Made by a program: the position numbers and the translations under genes. Shown here piece after piece: positions 11,806-23,400 of a DNA stretch of 64,000 nt. Source of the DNA: Tubulanus polymorphus (Eukaryota > Nemertea > Palaeonemertea > Tubulaniformes > Tubulanidae); the NCBI RefSeq assembly GCF_964204645.1, contig NC_134029.1, positions 19,734,450-19,798,449 on the forward strand, read 5' to 3'. Position 1 is the first letter of the stretch; each line of letters starts with the position of its first letter. Under the pieces are notes generated by a model. That model worked only from the letters and a program-made list of their open reading frames with translations. It was not told the origin of the DNA and did no database searches.

Positions 11806-14800
11806 GTACGAGAAATGGATTTCAAATTGAAATGTTGAAAAGTTATAAATTTACAACACTAATCACCACTGATAAAAGATATATGATATACATGAAGTAT
11901 TAATACAAGTAGGAACACGGCTATCTGAAATATCAATGCCAGGGGCGCATCCATGAATCTCGAATAGGGCATCCAAAACCTCCTTGCCCTAGTTATAGTA
12001 TTTACAACACGAAGTGCGAGTGCGGGTAGGGAGAAGCATAGGGACCTCCTCCAAGAATATTTGATGAAATTTACCTTTTTCTGACCATCGAGGGTAATTG
12101 AAAAACAAAAATTACCATGCAACTAATGTTATCTTGGCAAAAAAGGGCGCATGAACCACCCTTAAAACCCCTACTAAATGCTGCTTTATATTAGTAGCCG
12201 TATCGACGGATTTAAACATACGATAACATAGTCCTTCTAAAGAAACTTACATAAATGCTTGTTAGATTATCATTTTTGCAGCCGCAACAAACAACAACAT
12301 AAATGCGACAGGTACGTACGAACTATCTATCTTCAGGTTTAGTTAAATCCTGAAATCATTCGCGCATTTGATCAAGAATTGTATGCAGATTAGGAATAAT
12401 CAGGAATCATCGATTCTGATACATGTTCTCTTTTTGTACAGTCAGGGTGACTGGCACTCGGATTGTGGAAGCGGGCAGACGTCTTTATTTGTTGTGCAAT
12501 GCGACCGGCACCCAAAACAATTCGCCCGCAGATATTTCCTGGTTTAAAGACGGAAAGATACTTCATTCCGATGCCGTAGACGGGATACTTATCACCAAGT
12601 ATTATCTGACGTCTACTACAATCATTAGCGTGCTTATCATCGGGCAGAGTAGACTGAACCATACAGGAAAGTACGCCTGCCAAATGACACCGGGAAATAC
12701 GTACGGCAGCGCTAACGTTAAGATCATAGCCCGTGAGTCTTCTCAATAAGGATTCTACAGCAAACTGACCAAATTGACCAATTAGTAGTAGACCTAGTAT
12801 TTCATATTCCGTACTGTCCTAATAACAATTTTACCTTCGGTAGCAATTTTGATATGCCCTGTTTGGTTCTAATTTGCAGCTGAAAATGAAATTGATGGTG
12901 CGAAAGGTAATCAATTGCATGATTCTAAAATCCTGCGTTCTCTCGAGGTTAAAAACCATTCGACGGAAGCTCCATCGGTAGTTTTTCACATGTGCCTGAT
13001 GAATGTACGAATTTGTTGTAGTTAAAGTTGCGGGTAATCGTATTGTGGCCGAGAATGACAAACTCAGCTTGTTCTGCAATGCGACGGGAAGCCGCGAGAA
13101 CCCGCCCGATAATGTTTCGTGGTTAAAAGACGGAAAGGAACTTCATACAAACTCCGACGACGGCGTACTTATCACTAAATATTACTTATCGCGCACTTCT
13201 TTGTTTAGTGTACTAATCATAGAGTATAGTCAGTTGAAAGATGGAGGCCAGTACACCTGTCAAATGACACCCGGTAGCGTATTCGACACTGTAAGCGTTG
13301 ACATTTACACCGGCGAACTAGACGTAGAAAACCGCAGACGACATCGTGTCAGCCGCCGTGACATTTTCCAGAGATCGTCTGGTAAGATATATCGTCTATT
13401 CATTTGCATGCTTATCAGATACTTAAGAATATCAGATTATGTTTATGCCCACAAATATACATATATTGGAGGAAGTTTAACGTCTTTGAATGCGCTATTG
13501 CGCTGGGAAAATGATTTCATCTTTAGTATTTCTCACATCGTTCAGTTAATTTTATGGAGATAAATAAATGAATGTTATGAAGAATTCTTCGTATTACAGT
13601 GATAGGTATAATATTTCTTATAAATCCGTACAGTTTTCATTTTGATATTCGACAGTGACGATTAAAGGAAAATCGGAAGTGGAAAGTGGAGGACGATTAT
13701 ACTTGTTATGTAACGCTACGGGAAGTGAACAAAATCCACCTAGAGATATTTCCTGGTTTCGATACTCCAGCGAGCTCCATTCAAACTCAGCTGACGGGAT
13801 ACTAATCACAAAACGGCTATACCGTAAAACGTTGTTAGGCATTCTTGTCATTGCCCGCAGTCGAATGAATGATACAGGCCTGTACACCTGCCAAATGACG
13901 CCTGATAAGCTACGCGCCTCCGTCTACGTCGAAGTTTCCTCTAGGAATTATCTCAATCGTGTGCGTCGTGACCTTTCTCCGAGAAAGTCTCGTAAGATTT
14001 CGACATTTGTTTAACGATGAGCCTGGCTTCGTCTACCAGTATTGCAATCGTATAGATAATGATATTTCGTTGCAGGCACACGTAGTCGAGCACTGACCAC
14101 AAGGTTTAATCCATCGCCGTCTTATAACGTCACGATTACGACCGGGGAGACGGCACTGCTTGTATGTTCTGTACACAATCTAGGCCCCAAAACGGTAGGA
14201 AAACGTCATTGTATATCCCGATAACTTATCGTCCAAAACGGCATCAACCCTGACTTCAGTTTTAGGAGCCAGTCGCTCAAAAGAGTTTAACCAGTGGATA
14301 GTTAGAATTATGTAGATTCATCTACCTAGGTTTCTTCGTATAATTGAACCGTTTAAACTTATTTTCATTGAATAAATTGTAGCCGAGTTATAGCTTTCAT
14401 CGAATTTCATCGGAATCCAAGAATGATGTCATCAGAGGAACCCAGTTGGTGAACAAGTCTAGAGTCGGAGATAATTTCGGCAGTGAAAATAACTTTAACT
14501 GGTTCAATTACAGTGGATAGTTAACATAGTTTTAAAACAAACTGCATTTCTACAAAGGTGATCGGCCGGTTATCTGCCGCAACGATGCCGCTAGTCCCCC
14601 ACTACAATATCTTTTATGAATCTTCGATCCTTTGGCATCTACGTAAATCGTGTCATATCTATCGCGTGATGAAGGTATATCATCGTCTGGTTGTCGTTTG
14701 AAGGTAACGTGGCGAAGGGCATCTGATGCGTTTCCGTTGACGGTTGGTTCGTTCAAGTTCGTCACCGACGACCGCATCAGCGTGACCAACAGACGAATAT

Positions 14801-17412
14801 CCGGGAACGTAGACGAGTATAATCTGATAATACGAGACGCCCGATTATCCGACCAAGACAAGTACGAGTGTCAAATCAGCTCGAAGCCGAAGTTGTCGCA
14901 AGTGTTTATCTTGACAGTAATGGGTACGAAATCTAAATCGTTATCTGGAACTGTCGATAGTCATAACTATAAAGCGTTTGGAAAAAAACTCGGATTTGTT
15001 GCAATATCCATATCCTTCGAAGACAACAATACTATACCTACATCTAGGTTACAATGATTATCAAAATTAAGTTATTAGTAAACGTAAAAAGGTAAATCAG
15101 AACCTCGGGTAAAATTTTGCGTTGATTCGTTTCTAATTCTTTTGTAGAAATCAAAAGAGACCCAACTGGTAAGTACCTAGAAATCAGAGCCTAGATTCGA
15201 AAGACAAGTTATGAAATATTTAAATGTGTCGAAATCGATATCTTTCGATTAAGAAGTGAATTCCATCGTCTTTTTAATGCGATACAGTCACGGTCACAGG
15301 AAGTTTATACGTTCAAAACGGTAAACAATTGTACCTCCTGTGCAACGCCACGAGCGGCGACCAAAAGCTACCCGACGACATAACCTGGTATAAAGACGGT
15401 CGTGAACTTCATTCCAACGTCGCCGATAGGTTACTTATCACGAAGCATTTCCGGCTCGGGTCGATGATAAGCGTGCTCGTGATAGGACACAGTCTACTGA
15501 ACCACACCGGGCAATACAGCTGCCAAATGACACCCGGGTACATTCACGACACGGTCGACGTGGAAGTCTACATACGTACGTTCGTTTAATCTTAAATGAT
15601 AAGTACAAAATTTCCTGTTCGTCAAAACTCCAATGATTTAGAACCTACAACAGATTCCAGGGCGGATCCATGGACAGACTTTGATAGGAGCACACGGTTA
15701 TGAAAATGCCATATTATACTGAAAAAGGCTGAAGACAACGGCCTGGAAAATGTAGGAATTTCTGTGCATTTTCTACGCACTTGAGGGATATATAATATAT
15801 TATGCTAAATCTTGCGCTGCGGACTGCTGTGTTATCATTTGCGGGTGGAAAAATTGCCCTGAAAAATATTGCAATTGTGTTTTCAAAAGGGTCGCGCATG
15901 TTCCTTATGCTCCCCTCTGGATCCGCCCCGCCTGAGTTATGATCTTGATCATTTATCTGGCTGTAATCTATATTTATAGCCTCGGTAGTTTTGACCGGAA
16001 CTGAACTCGTGCAAATCGGGCATCAGCTATATCTCGTCTGCAACGCCACGGGTATTTTCGGGGAAAATGGCGCCGCAATGGAGTGGTACAAAGACGGAGC
16101 CCTGCTAAGACCGAATCCCAAGAAGAACGGTTTCGCCGTATCCAACATACTGGGTCCGAATGGCCATACGTTGGTCAGTATTTTGGCCAAACGAAACAGT
16201 CACCGCTCTGATTCAGGGGTGTACTCGTGCAAGGAGCCTCACTACAAAAGCCATGAGTTGACCGTGGAAGTTTTCCCGAAATTTTCTAGTACGTAATATC
16301 TAATCAACTTATACTCAATGTATATACTCTATTTGCAAATTTATCATCATGAATTATGATAATGCATCAATGAATGCGAGAGTATTCCTGCTGTTCTTTT
16401 TTTTCTATAGTTTCGTTACAAGGAACGAATTTCGTCGAAGTGGGAAACGTTTTGTATCTGATGTGCAACGTTTCGGGTTTGTTAAGCGCCCCGAATGACA
16501 TCACGTGGTACTCGGAAAGGGGAGAAGTCATCGTCGAAAAGGGTCAAACTCGGATCAGCATCACTAAAGTGGTGAGGCACTTTACTTTGATCAGCGTTTT
16601 GAAGATAGAAGAAACTCGTCTGTCGGATGGAGGCACTTACACGTGTGAGGTTAACGAGTTTGAATCGTCTAGTTTGAGAGTCCATATGCTTGAACGAGGT
16701 GAACTCAAAAAATAATCTCTTTTAGTTCAGAAATGGACATCGTTCTTAGGCTAAAACTGATACCTTGTTTCAACTGATCGTCTGGTCATGCTGTAATCTG
16801 AAAAATTTGTGATCAGCTCATTTCTATAACTGCCGCGGGTCTCTTGATCATAATCTTTTCTAAAAAGTAATGTACAGGGACCGTATTCACGAAGCACCTG
16901 TAGTTACGTGTCACGTAAATTTACGGGTTACAGGCGAACTTACGGGTTGTCTACGTGGTATTCACGAAACTACCCGTAAGTTTGCACGTAAATTCACCCG
17001 TAAGTTCACCCGTAAATCTCGCACGGGCACTTATATCAAAGCGCATATTATTCTTCGAACCATCATTGGCGAAGGCCCGTCCAGACGGGTGCTTCGTGAA
17101 TAAGGACTTTTCTCTACGTGTGAACTTACGGACAGACTTACGTGACACGTAGGCTTACGGATGCTTCGTGAATACGGCACTAGGGTAGATAGGCGATCAA
17201 TTCTTATTATCAATTCTTTTTACCTTACTTGATTTCGGTGTTATATGCTACGCGGTAAATTGAAAAGTAAATTTGGTTTTTTTTCAGTTAAGAAATACAG
17301 GAAGAGTTCCCAATCATCGTCTGCGGCCGGTTCAATATCTTCAGTAGGTTCGGCAGTCGCCGCGTTGATATATACGCATTTCTTCTATCGAGTTAAAACT
17401 GTTATGGAATGA
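11347..17412 (+). CDS. Ig-superfamily surface protein, model 2 (V-I-I-I-V-I-I-I)
   Basis: Fourteen exons: 11347-11429, 11583-11805, 12282-12311, 12442-12732, 12880-12906, 13022-13381, 13656-13991, 14076-14194, 14704-14923, 15148-15168, 15288-15575, 15980-16288, 16411-16698, 17288-17412 (TGA). All join in one frame, giving about 906 residues; the first exon with the signal peptide was not found. There are eight Ig domains: two V-like, each split over two exons by a phase-0 intron just before strand-C Trp (VIWRK, VTWRR), and six I-type, one exon each, phase 1-1. Microexon linkers of 21-30 nt lie between some domains. V domains carry RI.VT and YECQIS-like motifs reminiscent of lachesin/DPR-type neuronal Ig proteins; I-type domains share LCNATG...ISWFKDG...YTCQMTPG. 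The last exon encodes a Ser-rich stretch, a weakly hydrophobic segment of about 23 residues and a short RVKTVME end: a transmembrane anchor or atypical GPI signal. Likely an extracellular adhesion or recognition receptor; ligand unknown. Confidence 0.82.
12282..12311 (+). other. 30-nt linker microexon
   Basis: TTTGCAG before, GTACGT after, phase 1-1. Encodes an Asn-rich linker (TNNNINAT) with a possible N-glycosylation sequon. Confidence 0.6.
12442..12732 (+). other. Ig (I-type) domain exon I-2
   Basis: 291 nt, phase 1-1. LYLLCNATG, ISWFKDG and YACQMTPG carry the canonical Cys, Trp and Cys. Confidence 0.9.
12880..12906 (+). other. 27-nt linker microexon
   Basis: TTTGCAG before, GTAATC after, phase 1-1; encodes an acidic linker (ENEIDGAK). 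Confidence 0.55.
13022..13381 (+). other. Ig (I-type) domain exon I-3 with basic tail
   Basis: 360 nt, phase 1-1. The Ig domain (LFCNATG, VSWLKDG, YTCQMTPG) is followed in the same exon by about 25 extra residues rich in Arg (RRRHRVSRRD). The next exon has a parallel tail, so exons I-3 and I-4 look like a duplicated pair. Confidence 0.9.
13656..13991 (+). other. Ig (I-type) domain exon I-4 with RVRR tail
   Basis: 336 nt, phase 1-1. LYLLCNATG, ISWFRYS and YTCQMTPD mark the fold. The tail NRVRRDLSPRKS contains RVRR followed by Asp, which fits the R-x-[KR]-R furin consensus. Confidence 0.9.
14076..14923 (+). other. V-type Ig domain V-2 (two exons)
   Basis: Exons 14076-14194 and 14704-14923 with the same internal phase-0 intron as V-1. 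Cys in LLVCSVHN, Trp in VTWRRAS, Cys in YECQISS. Confidence 0.85.
15148..15168 (+). other. 21-nt linker microexon
   Basis: TTTTGTAG before, GTAAGT after, phase 1-1; encodes IKRDPT. Confidence 0.55.
15288..15575 (+). other. Ig (I-type) domain exon I-5
   Basis: 288 nt, phase 1-1. LYLLCNATS, ITWYKDG and YSCQMTPG. Confidence 0.9.
15658..15934. mobile_element. TIR element related to the CAGGGGCGGATCC family
   Basis: Sits in the intron between Ig exons I-5 and I-6. Left end CAGGGCGGATCCATGG, right end GGATCCGCCCCGCCTG. The TIRs are slightly diverged and no clear target duplication remains, so it is older than the copy at 9839. Confidence 0.65.
15980..16288 (+). other. Ig (I-type) domain exon I-6
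   Basis: 309 nt, phase 1-1. LYLVCNATG, MEWYKDG, YSCKEP. More diverged than I-2 to I-5. Confidence 0.88.
16411..16698 (+). other. Ig (I-type) domain exon I-7
   Basis: 288 nt, phase 1-1. LYLMCNVSG (sequon NVS instead of NAT), ITWYSER, YTCEVNE. Confidence 0.88.
16876..17184. mobile_element. TIR element (MITE) with internal short repeats
   Basis: About 300 bp in the last intron of Ig model 2. Ends CCGTATTCACGAAGCA and its inverse TGCTTCGTGAATACGG. The TIR continues inward imperfectly (TTACGTGTCACGTAA). The interior holds several CCCGTAAGTTCA-like repeats. No coding capacity. Confidence 0.75.
17288..17412 (+). other. Terminal exon of Ig model 2, hydrophobic tail
   Basis: Acceptor TTTTTTCAG, phase 1, TGA at 17410-17412. 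Encodes about 40 residues: a Ser-rich stretch, a weakly hydrophobic segment (GSAVAALIYTHFFY) and RVKTVME. Could be a membrane anchor. Confidence 0.7.
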
Positions 17413-18299
17413 TAATCAAAAACTAATTACTAAATTCAGATCCCCACCGGTACGAAAGCGTGAGTCATCTGCTGTACAAATGATTTGTAATAGATATTCA
17501 ATGAAATACATAGGATGTTTATCGAAATCGTTCATTCACTTTAAAGATATTTTCAGCGTGAGGAAAGTGGCTCATTTCTGCTACCTCAGGTGTGCATAAG
17601 GAACGATTTCTTCATCGGCCAGGGCGTTTGGTGTCTGCTCCGTCACCTTCGCAATGGCAAATAAAGCCATGCCACTTTCCTCGCTCATCAAAGTATTTTG
17701 GAGCCATTTCCTTCAGAGCATATTTTCATTGGGGATCCAAAAAAAGACAATTCAGCCTAAAATACAACAAAGTAAATGTTCCAGACAGACACTGAGATCA
17801 CAAGTCAATATTCTCGTACAAATTTCGAAATTGATGATTTATATTTTATTTCAAGAAATTGTGTTATTTTACAGGCGTCAACTTGTATTACTGCAGAGGT
17901 CCACTGAAAGAATTAAAAATAAACCATACATTACACTTTAAAGGATTTAAAACATTCGACATCGAATATTCATAAACAAAAATCTCGTGTTGCAAGTCTT
18001 AGTTATAGTAGAAAGATTCTTGCAAGTGCAATTAATTTTACCTGAACAATTTATAGCAGTCATTAATGCAGCCAAGATATTTGTCTTCAGCTGTGCTATG
18101 GCAGAATCGTTTACAGTACGCCTGGCACTGCGAGTCACAATCGTAATACGCCATTGCGAAACTCAGCAAAAAAGCTGCAACTGCAAATATATTTTTGACA
18201 AAAAGAATGAAGGACACGAAATCTAGTAAAGAAAGAATGGGTTTTAGATACCATAATCATAGTCAATTTGTTTGTATCTTAGTCTTATTCCTGAGATTT

Positions 18300-18600
18300 T
18301 CCTAATACACGGTCCCTACAGATCAGTCATTCCTGATATAAGGAGTTTCCAATCCAAAGGAGAACATTTACCGAAGTGTCCGCATCACTCACTTTCATAT
18401 CCCAATTTACTGTAAATTCCTCCGGAATCGGTACTGTTTAACTCGGTAAAACATTATAATTCGGTGGTTTTGTAAGCAAATTTTCATCCTACACACTACC
18501 TAAATTACTCGGTTCCTAATTCGGTAACCGCGTAATTTGATTTTTTTTTAAATCCTGGTCCCAACTGTCTCAAAATCCTGGTCCCAATTGTAAGGCGTAG
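18300..18600. repeat. Dispersed repeat, copy 1
   Basis: Shares GGTCCCTACAGATCAGTCA and a series of ordered shorter blocks (GGTACTGTTTA, ACACTACCT, CCTGGTCC) with 20590-20870. The copies are clearly diverged. Class unknown. Confidence 0.6.
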
Positions 18601-19364
18601 TCTACTGTACAACTAAAACAAACTAAAAAAAAATTCAAATTGCCTATTTCGAAGAATTGAAGGATTTGTGTGCATTTTGCTCGAATTAAATGAGTTTTAA
18701 ACACCCTAAAGCACTTTCCGTTTAGAAGGGGTTTTTACCGAATCAAGGGGTCGTAGGGGCCCTTTGATATGAATGCACAATGTTGAAAATGGTTTGAATA
18801 TATTTGTTTAAGAACGACAAAAAGCCTAGGATACCTTTAGCCTACTTACACACGAATAAAATCAAGGATTTCATATTTCGTCCTCGTCAGTTTATCACTT
18901 TGTCGTACAGCAAATTGTGCAGACCGTCCGTCCACAAAGTTGTTTTTTTTTCGTTATCGTGGACGTTATCAGTAACATCCGCAATCAATCAACTTATCGC
19001 TAACAAATTAAGTGACACATTACGAATTTGTTTAGCTACAAAAATAGCGTTTTGTTACGTTATGTCGCAGGCAATTGAATTCCATCTCATGATTTGCAAT
19101 TCTTTCAGTCCACAATGCGTACTTTCCTGATTATCTTTTTGTTGATACGTAGAGGACACAGGACGTTCTGAAATAAACTTGCACTCCATTTCAATAGTAC
19201 TATGGGACACCTGTTCCATCTTTTCAGCGGCATAATAGAGCAACAATAACAATGTTTTTGGGTGAATGTTGCTTGATTTATTGTACAATGCGATAACGCA
19301 ATTGCATAGAATATCATACACATTATTTACATTCACATACTTTTTACGCAGGCCCGGCAGAGTC

Positions 19365-19500
19365 CAAGTGCTGCCCCTTTACACATCGTTAACGGTAAAT
19401 ATGTGAACTAATCTGTTACTTGCATGCCGCAGTGAGAATACTGCGCAATTCAGTTAGTTCACGCGTTTGCCGTTAATGATATATCTAGGGGCAGCACTTG
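19365..19500. repeat. Fold-back (palindromic) element
   Basis: 136 bp. The ends CAAGTGCTGCCCC and GGGGCAGCACTTG are perfect inverted copies. Further inward ATCGTTAACGG pairs with CCGTTAATGAT and GTGAACTAA with TTAGTTCAC, around a short centre near 19435. Would fold into a long imperfect hairpin. Confidence 0.75.
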
Positions 19501-20420
19501 ACAGTTAGGATCTGACAGTCGAGCGGTGGGCCACGCTCCACCGAACATTCCGATATTCTTCATACACAACGGAAACCACAAAAAAAAGCGTACCGAAATT
19601 TGTTTGACTAGCTTTTTCTCAAAAGAAAACGTGAATCTATGATATTTTCTGTCAATTGACATCAATCTATCGTTTTAATTAATGAATACAGGCAAAGACG
19701 GCCACCCTAGGCGGTTTTGTAGAATGTATGCAAGAAATTAAGTTTGATAAGGTTAATCACGCATTCTAAAACGATTTAGAATCCATGGGTTAATCCAATG
19801 TTGCATTTAAACTCTACAAGCAGCTCTAAGTCTACAGCTTGCACCTATCAGGGACTTGCCATGAAACTTAGTGAAACGTGATGTATTGTACCAATAAAAA
19901 TATCCACGAATACCAGAAATAAAAGAGATAAAAATATCTATTCAATAATAAAAATGTTTATTGATTCATATTGTACAGTCATTTTCTTTTTTTTAAGTTC
20001 AGGAGTGTGCAACGTATGGCAGGTTTCTATTGGTCTCTACCGTCCGGAATTCTCTTCTGGCGCGTTCGTTTTGACCAGAATACGCGGTACCTATCCCGCA
20101 ATAGCATAATTTGTAAACCCGTATAAAAGGCTGGAAGAGAGTTTGTAATTTCCATCCATGATTCCTACTTGATTGCGTTCAATTGAAACCTGCCTAAGTC
20201 CATCCTCACTTGCCAGCGTTTGATTGCCTCTTGATCAAACCCTGGCAGGTGTAGGATAGCCCAAGTCACCGAGTCTCAGAAGTTTACCAATGTCGACATT
20301 TTCCTAGGCATGTAATCCGATTCACACGGCGTTAAATAATCCATAATTCAATTCCATTGTTTATCGCCGGTAGTGTTTTCCCGAGGCTAACTATTATCGA
20401 AACGCGTAAACGCGAGAGCC

Positions 20421-23400
20421 TCATAACCGTTTCGCTTTCCTCGGTCTATCGCCTCCGATCGGTACGTAGGTGTTATCGGTTATCGATACGACTATCACTC
20501 CGGACATGGTTAATCCTTTAATCGCCGACTGCAAAAAGAACGAAAACAAATTCTCTGGAATTATCGACAAAATACAATGATAGACAAGAAAAGGGTCCCT
20601 ACAGATCAGTCAATTGTGGACATGAGGAGTTTCAAGGAGTTTTAAACGAGAAAATCTGAAATTTCGAGGACACCACCGACCAGCACACTGTCATATCCTA
20701 ATGACTGTAGACTCCTCCTGAAACGGTACTGTTTATCTCAGTAAACAATCTATTTGGTAGTTTCAAAACCTAATTTCTATCCTTAACACTACCTCAACTC
20801 GGTTTCTAGGCCAGTAACCACCTAATCCTGGTCCTGACTGTACCACTGAAACTAGGATTAATTTCCAAGTTCTATTTGTAAATCAATATTTCTAAAGCAT
20901 TTTAAAAATTTACGACATGCAAAATGATACTTCCATCCATATTATTTTCTAAGGAGAAGTTTGTTTAAAAAAATCTGTCTCGCGCAACATTTCTAAAATT
21001 TGCACAAAACTTAAGTTCGGTGAAATCCTTATAAGGAACATGCCGAGAACATTTTGTGATATCTCATTACCATAACACTACTCAGATACTTACCAAACGC
21101 CCAGGACCGAGTCCCTTGACGATAACTCGTACGTACTTCGAACCTTTATTTATGGCTTTCTGAAACATGAATAGAAACCATTGAATTCAATAAATTCTTT
21201 TTTTCAATAAGGTTCTGACGATTTGACATAAACTTCATTAACCGGACAGTACAGTAGACTCATCTTTACTCGGAACCAGTCTAGCCAAAATGACCAGCCA
21301 CATCTTTAAATTTAACAAACACTTTCTTGGAGTACCCGGCCAGCTAAGTGAAATAAGTGAAATAAGCTAAGTGAAATATAACGGTCCGACCAGAACCGAG
21401 TAGAGCGGAGTGTACTTTACTAGATCTTTATCCATCCACTGATAAACTTACTTCTCCCATCGACATTCCAACAGCTTGCGCAGCAATATTTGTGCCTTTC
21501 TTCGCGTTTCTAAATCCCTCAAAGCCCTATAGATATATGTAGATCGAATTACAGACATATCAAGCTACTGTTACTATAAATATCACGAAACAATTTTCTT
21601 TTTCATTATTGAAGTAAAAATTACCTACTAGCAAACTCATTACAACAAACTTCCGGGCACCATAAAATTACTTTGTTATAACTGATAGTTCAGTTTACAG
21701 TATGAAATTAATCAAATTGTCTTGGGACAAAATACTCTATTTGTAATGAGTGACGAGTCATTGCATTCCAACGTCGTTATAATGAGGTTCCACTGTTTGA
21801 GGAAATACCGAAGTTGGAAGAAACATTTTATAATTCTATAGTCACTAAAAGTAAGTTAACACGTTTGCTGCCACCATGATAATACGGTGCTGCCCCCAAT
21901 TACCACTACGACTTTAATTGTAGGCTGGCACTGGAGCTATTACATCGCCAGCGTTTGTTCAAAATTCACCAGTGAGCAGTGAGAATGAAGCTGAGTTTAT
22001 TTAAATTGCCAGCTCATCAGGAACTGTGTAAATTCCTGTGCGCCAAAGTGCAAATATCTAACTGTAAGTGGGAGAAATCAGCTATGAACATATTCGTAGT
22101 GGCACTGGTGACAAAACCGAAAGTACGAGTATACTGCTAGCTGGCAGCAAACATGTTTAAACAAATTCCACTAATTCTTACTTACAGCACTTGCATGCGT
22201 CATGACAGTGCCTGTAACATAAAAAGAAACAAAACTACAGCTTAAACAGAACAGAGTCAGTCGGAAAAGCGGGATTTCGTTTCACAATAATCAGTTTCTA
22301 CGACTTACCATTGTGGTCGGTAAGGTCTATGTGAGTATTATTATGAGTAGCTTTGATATGCATTATCGGCAATTCCGAATAGAGTTTGTCATCTATGACC
22401 ATGCTGTGCGTTTCAGCAGTCGGTATCGGTATTCCCGTTCTAAAACACAAATTGCACACGATATTCATTAATCTATATCAAGTACTAGACTACAGACTAA
22501 CTCAGACGAATTAGGACCGGCAAAATTGGTCCGAGTTTAAGCGAAGTCCTGAGTAAATAAGGATAGGAAAATTATGTTAGCAAGCCACAAAAATTATTCA
22601 ATTTTTGTCTGAGGTCATCAAAAGTCCCCATGTTCGAGTAAGGCGAGTTAGAACTTCTACCAAATTATTGGAACCCTAGAATTATTATCATTTAAATGAA
22701 TGCGTATTCTACAATGGCAGCTAGACATTTCATATGTTAAGAAAATTTAGATTTTCAAAAATTGTTTAGATTATGCGAATTGACGACATACTGAAACATT
22801 CCTTCCAGCTCTACATCGACGTCTTCCGACGGTGCGTCGAGGACGGTGACATCGCGATTTCTCGCCTTCGAAAGCTCTTTTTTACTTTTCACGTCTTTGT
22901 CCAAAATGAAATTAGCCGCAGATAAGTGCAACGAACGCATTCTTCCGGCTGAAAAACAAAACGAGATTTCGTTGATATCAGATTCAGTCAAAATAATCAA
23001 ATTCAAGCAGGGGGCAAGAGATTCCAAGGTTAAAATTAATCAGCAGTGTAGCAAGTGCCAAGCACCAAATTTTTTTTCCATGAAAAATAAAAGGTTCTAG
23101 ATGCATTTTTCTACATTTAACAGTGAAATTTAACATTCAGTGATGAAGGACTGATTTTTTTCAGAACATTGGGAAAAGCAGTGTTAAAAGAAATTCAGGG
23201 GGATTCCAGATACCCTGAAATCCCCCTGGACCCGCCCTGTTAAGGGTTCAGTTTCACAGAGTAGATTAAAACTATGAATAGAGAATTGAAAAGAAGCATC
23301 CCAAAATTAACTGAGGGGAAATTAAGAGAAAGCATCCTAAAATGAAATGAGGGAAAGCATCCTAAAACAATCTTATAATTCATACAGTATGTCAAAACGA

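Larger units (their letters stand above)
17413..20420. other. Intergenic stretch, repeats only
   Basis: Lies between the Ig locus and the 3' end of MRPS11. Contains a diverged dispersed repeat (about 18300-18600), a fold-back element (19365-19500) and AT-rich sequence. A plus-strand ATTTATT-type motif near 19957 could be the MRPS11 poly(A) signal read on the minus strand. No gene seen. Confidence 0.5.

Noticed and set aside
17558-17690. 12-bp inverted repeat GAGGAAAGTGGC / GCCACTTTCCTC as a possible small-RNA hairpin
   Set aside because: Arms are short and far apart; no further pairing between them.
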